NCBI GenBank assembly: GCA_965153355.1
Contig: OZ231128.1
Coordinates: 48,484,001 to 48,548,000 of the forward strand
From: Flaccisagitta enflata
Taxonomy: Eukaryota; Chaetognatha; Sagittoidea; Aphragmophora
Reading direction: 5' to 3'
Length of the DNA: 64,000 nucleotides
The position numbers and the translations under genes were made by a program. Below the pieces are notes generated by a model. That model saw only the letters and a program-made list of their open reading frames with translations. It did not search any database and was not told where the DNA came from. Positions 23,926 to 35,430 of the stretch are shown here, piece after piece. Positions within the stretch are counted from its first letter, which is position 1; every line of letters begins with the position of its first letter.

Positions 23926-24410
23926 GAAAGAAAGAGTAGGAGAGGAGTTTGCCCTTTGACAGAAAAGCTAGGTCCCAAGGAAAAGCACTTAACTGAAAGC
24001 ATATGGCTGTTGATTTGATTGATTTGATTTGATTGTAATGCACATCATGTGCTTAACACAGTAACAAATGAATGTTTGAGCCGTACAGTATGTACGATGT
24101 ATAAATACAATAGCAATGTAAATCGACAAGGCAATTTTCCAGCACAGTCATATGATCAAACTGTAAACAGGAAGATGCAAGCTTATTGTCTAAAAGGGAG
24201 TTCCCTACCAATGCCACACCATACCTAAATGTTCTATTTCTTCATTTATTCAAATTTGTTTGCAGTTGAATCACAAACCAGTGAAACAGAAGCAGTTTTT
24301 CTATCCTATTTTATTCATCTTTGCCATTCAATTTTTTTTCTGGGTTATCTTACATCATACTGGTAAGTTGTTCAATCTACACGCACATATTTGTTAATTG
24401 TTCAATCTAC
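23925..24410. other. Non-repetitive stretch, nothing recognised
   Basis: A TTGATTTGATTGATTTGATT patch at 24010-24030. TTGTTCAATCTACACGCAC occurs twice, at 24366 and 24395. No gene seen. Confidence 0.4.
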
Positions 24411-24413
24411 ACG

Positions 24414-24514
<101 letters not shown>

Positions 24515-24803
24515 TCTCTCCTCTTATTCTCAAATTCCTTCCCACATTGCCTCTTTTCTTCTCCCTGGAAATCTTATGGTTTTAATTCTATGGGCCCACG
24601 GGCTATTGAGACCCGATCATTCATTGTCAATCACCATTCCTTGATTTCCCTGCAAGAAAATTACATTAAATCGGCGGCCCTCCCCTGGCTTCACTTCAAA
24701 CCCGGCTTAGAATTGGAAACGATTGGATTGTCGGAGTTGGACGAGCATTTTTTCCTCTGACCCTATTTTTTTTTGTCCTCAATGAACGTGTTAACCTATT
24801 CTT

Positions 24804-24955
24804 AGTCGCGGACACTCGACTTAAGAACTTGCCGTGCCGGTCGGTTGGTCGGTCACGTCATGTCATGTGATGTCACGTCACGTCACGTCACATTTCTGTT
24901 TTCCGCTCCTGCCCACCCGTCCGTGACTAAAAAGAAGTGTATACCGCCTTGTTCC
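24804..24955 (-). mobile_element. AGTCGCG-family element with CACGT pentamer core
   Basis: TTAGTCGCGGACACTCGACTT start, GGTCGGTTGGTCGGTCACG, then GTCACGTCACGTCACGTCAC (24872-24891) in place of the usual tetramers, and CTCCTGCCCACCCGTCCGTG, CCGCCTTGTT end. Confidence 0.75.
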
Positions 24956-25017
24956 TGTTGACCATTGATTATTTGCCTCCCATAAGTACCGGGTCATCAG
25001 CCTGAGATGCCGGATTA

Positions 25018-25606
25018 CAGGGTGTTCAATCTCAAAGTCGGAAAAGTAAAAAGCTCACTTTTCTAAACGCACTAAGTCAGTGATTTCAAACTATTTTTCT
25101 CTTGTAGTATTATGTTTGACGTTTTTTGTGTATAAATTTCATTGGTCTAGCTTAAATGGTTTGTCCACAACATCAATTTGAAGTAAAATAAGTGTTTACA
25201 GTTGAAGCTCAAAAACTCATATTTTCATCAACATTGTTTATCAATATTCTGCCTTTAATTCTCAAACGGCTTGATAACCGGTGCCAGATTGGTCTCAGAT
25301 GTAAACATTTTCAAATTATACTTAAATTGGGTCCAATCTGGAGTTTTTACTTTGAATTTTTTTGAAATTAGAGCAATTTTAAGAAAAACTATCATGATAA
25401 AAAGGAGTGTTTTTTAGCACAAACTTGATATACTTGTTTTACTTAAAATTGATATTGTGAACAAATTATAAAGGCTAGACCAATGAAATTTTCACACAAA
25501 AAACGTCAACCATATTACTACAAGAAAGAAATGATTTGAAATCACTGACTGGTTGCGTTTAAAAATGTAAGCTTTTTACTTTTCCGACTCTGAGATTGAA
25601 CACGGG
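25018..25606. mobile_element. Nested fold-back element, CAGGGTGTTCAATCTC end
   Basis: Left arm 25018-25150 and right arm about 25450-25606 are inverted copies (GACGTTTTTTGTGTATAAA against the reverse of TTTTCACACAAAAAACGTC). Inserted at TA (25016-25017) in the left arm of the larger element. The right terminus is eroded. Confidence 0.75.
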
Positions 25607-25976
25607 GCATGTTAAGCTTTTTCTCAGGGATGCCATGGAACTCGGATTTCTGACTGATTATCACATAATGAGTATAGACTGACGTTTTTTGTGTCAAAAT
25701 TTCATGTTTTTGGGTCAAATAGTTTGGATTCTCCATAACTTTTAAGAAAACACTTCCTATCTACAACAGACCTCTTTTTCTTTGGAAATGAAGGAACTGG
25801 GCATTTTCACTGAACTCTTATTTTGCAACATTTTGATACAGGGACACAAGGTTGGTCTTAAATGAAACCTCTATCTGATCATTTCACATTCTGGACTAAT
25901 TTTATGTTTCCAGCTCAAAATAATGAAGAAAAGATGCAAATTTGAAGACGTACTCTCTGACATTTTTAGTCGCGTG

Positions 25977-26191
25977 CTACGCGACTCTACACCCCACTTT
26001 GTTGGTCCATCCGTTGGTCCGTCGGTCCATATGTCGGTCCATCCGTTGGTCCATCTTTCCGTCCGTCACACTTTACTTTTTTTGTTTTTTGCGGTCTTTT
26101 GCCTCACTGCTCCTGCCTAAATGATCAAGTGACCTAAAATACGGCCCCTGCCCATCCGCATGCGACTGGGGTAGCCGTGTATCCGGCCTTG
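25977..26191 (-). mobile_element. AGTCGCG-family element, complete
   Basis: TTTTTAGTCGCGTGCTACGCG hairpin, CTCTACACCCCACTTTG, GGTCCATCCGTTGGTCCGTC core, CACTGCTCCTGCC, GATCAAGTGACCTAAAATACGG, CCGCATGCGACTGGGG, CCGTGTATCCGGCCTTGTT. One of the best preserved copies. Confidence 0.85.
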
Positions 26192-26836
26192 TTATCAAAA
26201 ATTCTGCTATTGAGTAGATTGTAACATTAGTTAAGTTTCATGGAGCGCGCTAGAAAAATACTGTGTCGGATATCACAACCTTGACTCCTTTTATGCCCAA
26301 GCAATGACAAGGGCATGAAAATGTTCCAGTTCGAGGAATTTTGGTTATTCATCATCGTAAGATATATTTTTGTTTGAAACAAATTGTCCGATAGATTCCA
26401 GAGTAGTTGAAGATTTAAACAAAAGGTTGTTGTGGCCAAACCAGGCCGCGTCAAGTTAAGGCAAGCTGCACTTATAATCTCTAAAAGATGACGAGCTCAA
26501 ATCTGTCTTCATTTTATCTCTACGACCACGCGCCTTGACGCGATGAGCAAAAGAAACTTCATGTTACCTATAAAGAAAATTAAAAAAAAATCTCTGATAA
26601 CTTCTATTTTTTAGGGGGAAAAGTGACGGTGGTTGGCCAAAAACGTGACAGAGAGGTCAAGAGATATCCTCATCAAGGGTAGTTTATTGAATTTACTTAA
26701 ATCCTATCATGTGATATATCGAAAGAAAGCTAAAACTATTCTCTCTTAAAGAGAAAACTAAGTAGAATTTCGAGATCCATGGCATCTTTGAGTCAAAGCT
26801 TAAAAGAATCCGGCATCTCAGGCTGATGATCCGGTA

Positions 26837-27875
26837 GTATAGATTCAAGGGACACAAATACAGCAAAACCGGATCGATTTTTTTTATAGATAAGGAGCCG
26901 AAGAGAAGGTAGGGGTTAATTTATGTTAAAAGGGATGGTATCCATAAAACATGAAGTGTTCCAGTTTCCGGAGTAACGAAGAGCATTCGCGCGCGGTGAA
27001 GAAAGGAGGTCTCGCCAATAAAGATTTTTGAATCATTGATGAAGAAGTCGAGAATCAACTATCAAGGCATGAGGCGAAGTTCTCAACAAAATGATGCATA
27101 CAAAGTAACTTCAGTGGTAAACTTGGAATATTCATTTAAGTTTTATGTGCTGTCACTGTCAAACTGTAATTTTGAAGCTTTCTGAGCTCACTTGTTTGTT
27201 AAAAAGTGCAAAACATGGCGCTGCATGTCATGTCTATTACTCACAGGATGATGTTTTGTAGGTAGCAAGGCTTTTGTTAAGCACTTCCAACACTGATTAC
27301 GACGTGAACATTAAGAACATCTCAAGGTTTTATACCAAACACAGTTGCACTTCGCTGTGAGGAAGAACTACAAGAGTAACGAAAATCTAACTATTCATTT
27401 CTATATTGGGAACTACATAAAACTGCCTATAACAGATAGAATTTAACGGCCCCTTTGCATCCGTTTTACTTGTAGTAGAGCTTAATCGGTAACTGGATAA
27501 TGGTACACTTTTCTGTATCGGACAAAAAAGGCATGGAGAGGCGGAGTTTGTTGCAAACGAGGAAAATGATGAACGCTTTGTTGAGCGAATCGTAAAAAAA
27601 AAAAAAAAAAGGAAAACAGCAACGGGAAGAGAAGGAAACGGGAGGATACAAACAACATTTTATGACGAAAAAAAAAATTCCCCGTTTTTCCTATTTCTCA
27701 GCGGAAAAAAACAAGGTCGGACTCAATCAAAAAAGTAACAAAAAAAAAAAAAAAAAAAAAAAGAAAAAAAAAGAAAAAAAAAAAAAGAAATGATAACGCA
27801 TTATTACTATTAGGTGTTTACAAATTCACTACGCCAAACACATGGCAGCAGTCGTGGACAGTTGGGCAGTACAAA
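26837..27875. other. Non-repetitive stretch with A-runs
   Basis: No supported gene. A-runs at 27594-27612 and 27739-27799 are the only low-complexity features. Confidence 0.4.
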
Positions 27876-27879
27876 CATA

Positions 27880-28609
27880 CAGGGTGTTTCATGCCAAATT
27901 AGATATAAGAAAACGATGCCATTTTGCTTCTAAAAATGCAAAAGTAATTCTGAAAAAAGATTCAAAGAGCACTTAAGCTCCGATTTTTTGTGTAAAAATT
28001 TCATGGGTTTGGGTCAAATATCTTAGCCACAACATCAATTTGAAGTAAAATGAGCATTTAAAGGAGAAGTTTTTCTCACATAATTTTGATTTTGAAAGTT
28101 TTTCTTTGAAGTGCTCTAATTTCTGAATGGCTTGAGCCACAGATGCCAGATTGGTCCCAAATTAAAGAGAATTTGATAAACTTTAATTTGAGACTAATCT
28201 GGTATCTGTAACTCAAGCCGTTTAGAAATGAGAACGCGCCAAAGAAAAACTTTGAGAATCAAAATTATGTCAAAAGAGCTTCTCTGTGAAATGCTCATTT
28301 TGTTTCAAATTGATGTTGTGGCCAAGATATTTGACCCAGACCATGAAATTTTTAAAAACTATGTGTCTTTGAATTTTCAGTATTATTGCATTTTAGTCGC
28401 GGACGCGACTCTACACTGCCCGTGTCGGTCGGTAGGTCGGTCGGTAGGTCGGTCCGTCGGTCCGTCCGTCCGTCACATTTTTGAATTGCGAGCCGTTTTC
28501 GCATTACTGCTCCTGCCCAACCGTCCGCGACTGGATTGCCGTGTATCCGGCCTTGTTAGAAGCAGAATGGCATCGTTTTCTTATATCTATTTTGGCATGA
28601 AACACCATG
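27880..28609. mobile_element. TA-flanked fold-back element interrupted by an AGTCGCG element
   Basis: Left end CAGGGTGTTTCATGCCAAAT and right end TTGGCATGAAACACCATG, with TA at 27878-27879 and 28610-28611. Arms match throughout, e.g. TTGATTTTGAAAGTTTTTC against GAAAAACTTTGAGAATCAA. Positions 28394-28556 are an insertion. Confidence 0.85.
28394..28556 (-). mobile_element. AGTCGCG-family element, complete, with known empty site
   Basis: AGTCGCGGACGCGACTC hairpin, GGTCGGTAGGTCGGTCGG core, TACTGCTCCTGCCCAACCG, GTGTATCCGGCCTTGT. The opposite arm of the host palindrome keeps the uninterrupted sequence GCTTCTAAAAATGC (27926-27939), which fixes the insertion point. Confidence 0.9.
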
Positions 28610-28611
28610 TA

Positions 28612-28970
28612 TGACTTAAAAACACTCCTTGGAATTGCCACACAAAAGACAGAAAACGCAACAAATTCCAACGTGTTACCACTCATTGGATGGACTGGCA
28701 GATAAAAGGATGAAACAACGAACGGACGAACGGACAGAGGGACAAATGATCATTTAGAGAATAGTAAGGGAAACTGTTCCACTTGTAATTGTGCCCATTG
28801 AGTGATTTTTTTTCCATATTTAGTCATGCAGCTTAGTAGGTTTTCATTTCATCCCTTGGCTTTTTTTGGTAGGCATTCGTGATTTAGGTTAGACTCAGGA
28901 TGAATTTGAATTTGAAATTTAACAAGAGTATAATCCCGAGACATGAAGATGTAGGATGAATGTTTCTCAG
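28612..28970. other. Non-repetitive stretch, nothing recognised
   Basis: A short GAACGGACGAACGGACAGAGG tetramer patch at 28718-28740. Otherwise unremarkable. Confidence 0.4.
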
Positions 28971-28976
28971 ATAATA

Positions 28977-29715
28977 CCCTGTTTTCAAAAGCAACTGGAA
29001 CCAGCAAAACCTATATTGTGCCCAAAGTATTCACATTTGGATAACCAGATTGGTTTTGTCTAAGAGCACATGCAAAATTTCATAGCAGTGGCTTTAGTAG
29101 TTTGGCCTCCACATGATTTTGAGTATAAATGTAGTAAGCACCATAAGAGGCTCTTCAAAAATACTTTAAGATAATGTCATTTCTCTAAGAATCAAATGAA
29201 AGTAGCCAGATTGGTCTTCAAACATTGATAATGGTCTTTTTTAATATATCTCATGAAAGAACAATCAAAATTGTAATATTCATCTTTTTTTCATGTGGCA
29301 AATTTGATTTTTCCTCTGATTTTTTAAAGTCTGAAAAGGTTTTTTATCCCATCCATTGTCATAAAAGGCCTCAACTTTTTTCAAAAATCATGAAAAATTA
29401 AAACTGATACAAAAGAGGGGTCAATGGATGTCCATTTATGACCAACTTGGTCATTTTAGCTCAGTTTTTATAAAAATGACAACGGTTTATTTCTGTAAAT
29501 TTCTGTAAAAATGCCATTTTTAAGTAAAACTTCATGAAATTTCACCATATTTCAAAATTATGTGGAAGCTAAACCACAAAAGCCACTGCTATGAAATTTT
29601 GCATGAATAAATGGTAGGTTATTTGCTTTTAGACAAAAAAAATCAAGATATCCAAATGTTATTGCTATAGGCACAATAAAGGTTTTTCTGGTTCCAGTCG
29701 CTTTTGAAAACAGGG
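28977..29715. mobile_element. TA-flanked fold-back element, 739 bp
   Basis: CCCTGTTTTCAAAAGCAACT and AGTCGCTTTTGAAAACAGGG are the inverted ends, with TA at 28975-28976 and 29716-29717. Further matches (CAAAATTTCATAGCAGTGGC against GCCACTGCTATGAAATTTTG) show near-complete palindromy. Confidence 0.9.
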
Positions 29716-29739
29716 TATTTTCTTATAAAGCACAGAACG

Positions 29740-30110
29740 AATCTTACGAAATCTTGCGAAATCTTACTAAATAAAACATGCAAAATCTTATGAGATCTTA
29801 CAAAAATCTTACAAAATCTTGTGGAAATCTTACGAAATCTTACAAGATCTTAGAATATCTTACAAAATCTTTATCAATTAACCCTCTTTGAACCATATCG
29901 ACCATTCAAAATGAATTGACCTTCCAACCAATTTATCACCGATCATTTCAACCAACTAAAACAAAGTGACCAACCAACCAACCAACCTACCACAAACCAT
30001 ACAAACAGAACCAAAATCAAAAACATATCAACCAACCCAATACGGTCCATATCAACCATCTAAAACTAGGTGACCTAACAACCAACCCAGCACCGATCAT
30101 GTTGAATTTC
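29740..30110. repeat. Degenerate AAATCTTAC and CCAACCAA minisatellite
   Basis: First a ~10-bp AAATCTTACA repeat (29745-29875), then loosely repeated GACCAACCAACC/ATCAACCA phrases. No gene. Confidence 0.7.
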
Positions 30111-30640
30111 AAAGTCTCTCTGACCCGCCAAGGGAACCGAATGAAGAAAAAAATGGCTAAAGAAAAAAAATGGCTCAAGAAAAAAATCAGAAAACGGATG
30201 AAAGAAGGAGAAAATTAGAAAAGTGTAATTGAGGCCGATGCAGAAGATGAAGAGGAGAGGGTGGAGGATGAGAAGATGGAGTTTTAGGAGGATGAGACGG
30301 TACAGTTGAGGACTTGAATCAGGAGGAAAAAGAGAGTGAGAGAAAGTGAAATGACAGCGACTGTGAAAAACGAGTGAAACATCAGTTCTCCCACCAATTT
30401 CTTCTTTTCCCGTTTTTTGGCGCATAAAGAAGAGACAGAAATGGACGTAGCGTGAAATTCAGCTAAAATTTCGTCTACCAACGAAGGTGTTTTTTAAACA
30501 AGCCCGTCAAGGCAAAATTGTGTGGCATCCAAAGGATTGTAAAGAGACACAGCGGACAAACTAATCAACCTACATACCATCTTGTCCAAAGTTATACGGA
30601 TAGTAGGTGACTAGGTGACTAGGTGTATCAGTTGATTTAT
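30111..30640. other. A/G-biased stretch, nothing recognised
   Basis: Open frames on the minus strand here (e.g. 30075-30425) follow the purine bias and carry no known domain. Confidence 0.35.
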
Positions 30641-30646
30641 TGACTA

Positions 30647-31222
30647 CAGTATGTTTTTTCTGGAATGCACCAAACCAAACCTATATATCTCTGCTCCTGA
30701 GCATCGTAGCCAGATGCGGATTGCACCATTGGAAAGAGCGTGAAAAACTATTTTAAGTAGGTTTTTTCTGATATTCATATCCATCATGAAATTGCTCTAC
30801 CACACCGCCAGCAAAAACATTGAAATCTCCAACCCCCAGAAATTGGCAATTTTTATTCTCCTTAGAAAAAAATGCAGGTCAAATAATTGACAATTATGGG
30901 GTTGACTAAGTTATAAAACAGATTTATTCTAAAGTTTGTCTAGTAAATCAAAGGGAAGCCCCATGACTTTTTTTATTTGATCTACAGAACCTCTTGATCT
31001 TCTTTAACAGGAGAAAAAAATGGCCAATTTCTGGGTGTTGGAGATTTCTATGTTTTTGCTGACGTTGTGGTAGAGCAATTTCATGATGAATGTTGATATC
31101 AGAAAAAACATACTTAAAATAGTTTTTACGCTCTCTTCAACGGTGCAATTGGCATCTGGCTACGATGCTCAGGAGCAGAGATATATAGGTTTCTTTTGGT
31201 GCATTCCAGAAAAAACATACTG
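30647..31222. mobile_element. TA-flanked fold-back element, 576 bp
   Basis: Ends CAGTATGTTTTTTCTGGAAT and ATTCCAGAAAAAACATACTG, a perfect inverted pair, with TA on both sides. Inner match: TCTCTGCTCCTGAGCATCGT against ACGATGCTCAGGAGCAGAGA. Confidence 0.9.
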
Positions 31223-31239
31223 TAGAAGTGAACATTAGC

Positions 31240-31560
31240 ATTAGTATGAGAATGCATCTAATACTTTGTATAACCACCTTAGGCATATACCGCTTGCATA
31301 CACTTTGGCATTAATTTGTAGAGAGACTGGAGGCACTCTGGAATTATGCTGTTCCAAACCTCAACGTGATTCATTTTAGCCCCGCTTTTGATGTTGATTT
31401 CTTGTTCTGTTCTCAATTAGATTGAGATTCGGATTGGTCCGAGCCAACCCTAGAAAAGCTTAACTCATCAATTAAGATGCCGTTTCTTTGTATATTTGGC
31501 ACAGGGTGCCAGTGCACCTTCTTCCATAACATTTAAAATTCTGCCCAAAAGCATTTGCAA
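31240..31560 (-). pseudogene. Decayed Tc1/mariner transposase, C-terminal part
   Basis: Minus-strand frames read VMEEGALAPCAKYTKKRHL (compare the usual ...EDGAPCH..K of Tc1-like catalytic cores), then PNLNLIENR (the SPDLNPIEN box with the last catalytic Glu), then VWNSIIPECLQSLYKLMPK and MQAVYA-stop-GGYTKY-stop, which is the standard Tc1 C-terminus. The second catalytic Asp is replaced by Glu. A frameshift and several stops separate the blocks. The rest of the element is not recognised, and it abuts the fold-back at 31222. Confidence 0.7.
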
Positions 31561-32600
31561 AGAGCAAAAGCTTTCTTCACTTGGCTCTCATTTTTTAACA
31601 AATGAAGGTACAGGAATTAGCATGGTATCATTTGATAGATCTTTTGTGGAGGCGAGTTCTTAAAAAAAAATCCCCTCACTGCGACGAAAATTAAATGAGT
31701 TATGACACTTTAAACCTGTCTTTATATTCATGGCCAAGATGGTACAAACCATCCTGTGGACAGGTGCGTTGACCCAATCGAAACATTATCAGAATTTATT
31801 AATGTCCTTACATGGAGTCCTAAGACCTCAAAAGTTAAAAAAGTTAAAAAGAAAACTTGTGATTAGTGATAATTGAGAAACAGACGGACGAACCAACAAA
31901 ATTCATACGACCTAGAAGTGTGTGAATGATTGTTCTAACACTTTACAAAGCACCTCTGTTGCATAAATAAAAGTTTTCCACATTAAAGGAGAGTACGGTG
32001 TATGTCAACATGCCACATTAAAGGAGGTCTTAAAAAGAATTCACTCAACGTGAAACAAACCTACCATCAACATGCAGTCAAGCACTTTTGCCATTTTTCT
32101 CAGTAAATCATACAGTGTATGTCCTCTCTCTCACTTTTTCTTCCACTCCCTTCCGCTTTGATTTTTACGAATAACATTCAAAGCAAAAAAGCCAAATAAA
32201 AAAAGATCCAAAAAAGCAAAATAATACGTGTGGTAAAAGCTATTTAGTCAGCAGTGCCCTCTCACGGATACTTCATATCAAAATGTTTTATTCCAAATTC
32301 TATTCGAAAGTTTTATTCCAAGACACAATAGGCTCACTTTTAATTGTTCTTTTTTCATCTCTTTTTGACTGGTCCGGTATTCTTATGGAACAATTTTGAC
32401 TGTTCTTAAAAAAAAAACAACGCAAAAAACTGAACCACCCTTGAATGTTTTTTAAGCTGAAATCACAGATCATTGATTACTTCTGGCCTGAAACCCGCGA
32501 AAGGAAAAGAAAGAGAATAATAAAGGCAAACATTTGGGAGTTTTGGTGGCCCCTTTTAGACCATCTGCGTCCCTTTTGTCTCTGTCATTCTAAATGCACT
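31561..32600. other. Non-repetitive stretch, nothing recognised
   Basis: May include further eroded parts of the transposon. GTGTATGTCAACATGCC and CAGTGTATGTCC phrases were noted. No gene. Confidence 0.35.
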
Positions 32601-32610
32601 CGCCAGTAGT

Positions 32611-33915
32611 CAACCACAGCGAACACGGAGAAACAAACTAGGAAAAGAAAGGGGAGCAAGGGTGAGAGAACTGTGAGAGCAAGGGTGAGAGAATTGGGAA
32701 AGAAGGTAGCAAAGTGGGAAAAGAAAGGGGAGGAAGGATCAGAGAATTGAGAAAGAAGGTAGCAAGTGGGAAAGGGTGAGACAATTGGGAAAGAAAGTAG
32801 CAAACTTGGAGACACAAACTGTGAAAGTTTCGGGAGGAATGGGGATGAAAGGAGAGAGGGCGTCGTGAGTCAACCAAAGCGAACATTGAGAAAGAAACAC
32901 GGAAAAGAAAGGGAAGGAAGGGTGAGAAGATTGGGTAAAAAGGTAGCAAACTCACAGATACAAACTTTGAAAGCTAGGGGAGGAATGGGGAAGGAAAGAG
33001 GGCGTCACGAGTCAACCGCAGCGAACATGGAGAAACAAACTAGGAAAAGAAAGGGGAGGAAGGGTGAGAGAACTTTGAAAGCAAGGAGAGGAATGGGGAA
33101 GGAAGAAAAGAGGGCATGGTGAGTGAACCACTGCGAACGCGGAGAAACAAACATGGGAAAAGAAAGGGGAGGAAGGGTGAAAGAACTGTGAAAGAAGGTA
33201 GCAAGAGGGAAAAGAAAAGGGAGGAAGGGTAAGACAATTGGGAAAGAAGGTAGCAAACTTAGAAATACAAACTGTGAAAGCAAGGGGAGGTTTGGGGAAG
33301 AAAGGAGAGAGGGCGTCATGAGTTAACCACAGCAAACACGGAGAAACAAACAGGGAAAAGAAAGGGAGGGAAGGGTGAGAAGATTGGGTAAAAAGGTAGC
33401 AAACTCAGAGATACAAACTTTGAAAGCTAGGGAAGGAATGGGGAAGAAAAGAGGGCGTCATGAGTCAACCACAGCAAACATGGAGAAACAAACTAGGAAA
33501 AGAAAAGGCAGGAAGGGTGAGAGAACTGTGAAAGGAGGAAGCAAACTCAGAGAAACAAACTGTGAAAGCAAAGGGAGGGATGGAGGAGGAAGGAAAGAGA
33601 CATTATGAGTAAACGACTGCGAACATGGAGAAACAAACTAGGAAAAGAAAAGGCAGGAAGGGTGAGAGAACTGTGAAAGCAAGGGAAAGAATAGAGGAGG
33701 AAGGAAAGAGGGCATCATGAATAAACAACAGCGAACATGGAGAAAAAAAAAACTTAAAAAGGTGGAGGGGGGTGAGAGAATGGGGAACAGGGAACTTAAT
33801 TATATACAGGTCTGATGGGGAAAGAAGGCAACATACTCAGAGATGCAAACTGTTTAGGTGAGTGGAGGAATGGGGGAGAAAGGAAAAGGGGCATCGTGAG
33901 TCAACCACAGTGAAT
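32611..33915. repeat. Purine-rich tandem array, about 110-260 bp units
   Basis: Nine recurrences of a CAACCACAGCGAACATGG box (32611, 32874, 33014, 33125, 33325, 33466, 33612, 33724, 33903), followed by AGAAACAAACTAGGAAAAGA and GGGAGGAAGGGTGAGA. Units lengthen by repeating a GAAGGTAGCAAACTCAGAG sub-block. Plus strand is strongly purine-rich. Frames on both strands are by-products. Confidence 0.85.
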
Positions 33916-34890
33916 CAAGAGAGATAACTGTTGGGGAAACAAAAATAAGTCAGGGGAGGTAGATGTAAAAGCAGGTAGCAGCACATTGATGAAAGGAAAG
34001 AGCATGAAGAAATGAAAGCAAAGAAACACGGCCAACCATTTAATGAGTGAAGAAAATGAGAAAAAAACCTATAGAGCCCAAGAAGATGCATTGCAACGTC
34101 GAAGGGGGACGCAAGTGGTGGATTTGCTTTTTTCAAGGAATGGGGAAAAAGTGACCGAGAATCCCGTGATTGTTTATCTCAAACAAAGTTAAAGCTCGAA
34201 AGTGCCTCAACGTGGAAACTTTTGGCTTCTCGAGTTAGCAGGCCTGTATATTACTGAGTTTCCCACCCCCCCTCCCCCCGTGGGGAGGGGGGGGGAAAGA
34301 GAAAAAAAAGAAAATTTGGGGAATATATAACTTTTGACAGTACCAAATCATAGAAACTAGTTCGCAAAACACAATTTAACACTATCTAAACCTTAAATAC
34401 CCTGTTTTATTTCTTTACGGGGAAGAAAATCATTGATTTCTAAATGCGACATGTCACGTTGCAGGGAAAAAAATAAAAGCAGGGGGGGGGAATCAAAAGT
34501 GACTCAATTATATACACTCCTGCGAGTGAGTTTACTGTCGTAAGTTGCCCCGGTCACGAATTGGGAGCTCCAAAGGATAAAAATATAAAAACAGTTATTT
34601 TTTTAAGTTGACAAAAAAAGAAATAAGCAAGGGAGGTCAGTTAAGATTGATAGGAAAAACAAAGTGGATAGAAAGCAAAGATCTAGATGAATTTAGTGAA
34701 CGAATGATGGATTGATCGACAAATTTTCAGAATCGCAAATACATTTATGAATATCACTTACCATTCCATTAAACACAAACCTCTGGTAGTCACACACAAT
34801 CGTAACCCGAATGATCTGCTTTCAATGAAGTGCGAAAATATGTATGTCCATAATGCAATTGTGTGTTTGTGTGTGACTTCAAGTGTTTGT
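33916..34890. other. Purine-rich stretch with G/C hairpin
   Basis: CCCCCCCTCCCCCCGTGGGG followed by AGGGGGGGGG (34265-34297) can fold as a hairpin or G-quadruplex. Another G-run lies at 34482-34489. Otherwise nothing is recognised. Confidence 0.5.
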
Positions 34891-34894
34891 TTTT

Positions 34895-35200
34895 GAGCAG
34901 CAGCCCCAAGGGGGCTGATGAATTATGCTGTCATCCCCTCATCTTTCTCCTTTTTTTTCAACCCACCCCCCCAACCTCCACCACTCTGCACTCCCCTCCA
35001 AGCTCAGATTTTTGCCTTGAGGCTTAATCTTTTGTTTTGACGCCCTGAGGCTAGAATCCTAATCTAGTGGCTTAAATTTCAACCAATATCTAGTCTTTAG
35101 GCTGAAATCCCAGCCTGTCACTACTTCTTTCACTTATACATCCCAACAAATACTAACTTAGGGGAAACAAGTACTGCCGACTATCTGACGCTTTTGCGAC
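34895..35200. mobile_element. Degraded GCAGCGGCCCC-type module
   Basis: GAGCAGCAGCCCCAAGGGGG, then CTGATGAATTATGCTGTCATC, a loosely repeated TGAGGCTTAATC/GAGGCTAGAATCC block, then ACTAACTTAGGGGAAACAAG and ACTGCCGACTATCTGACG as at 11290-11335. Confidence 0.55.
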
Positions 35201-35378
35201 TTACGATATTTTTGCTTGTTTTTTTGACAAAAAGTTTTGCCTTTTCTAGTTTTGATTGCAATATTTTCAACTTTTTATTTCTCCCTTAAAAATCAAGAAT
35301 AGAAAAAAAAACGAGGCCTAGAGATGCGTCCTTTGATGTATGTGCTCTCTTCCTGCAACTGAGTTTGGTATTGCGTGC

Positions 35379-35380
<2 letters not shown>

Positions 35381-35428
<48 letters not shown>
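35381..35428. repeat. (GA)n tract
   Basis: About 48 bp of GA followed by CAGACAGATGGACC tetramers and CTCTTATAAAGATGCGAGATG, resembling the GATGCGTCC family core and end. Confidence 0.9.

Positions 35429-35430
<2 letters not shown>

Larger units (their letters stand above)
24989..26834. mobile_element. Large fold-back element carrying two nested insertions
   Basis: Ends CCGGGTCATCAGCCTGAG and CTCAGGCTGATGATCCGG, with TA outside each. Inner arm matches resume after the nested element (GGGATGCCATGGAACTCGGA against TCGAGATCCATGGCATC). It contains a complete fold-back (25018-25606) and an AGTCGCG element (25977-26191). The middle (26195-26700) shows no inverted match. Confidence 0.7.

Noticed and set aside
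28394-28556. TA target-site duplication for the AGTCGCG family
   Set aside because: This copy and 25977-26191 can be read as TA-flanked, but other copies (e.g. near 62177, 59275, 44930) are not, and the preserved empty site fits T|T insertion without duplication better.
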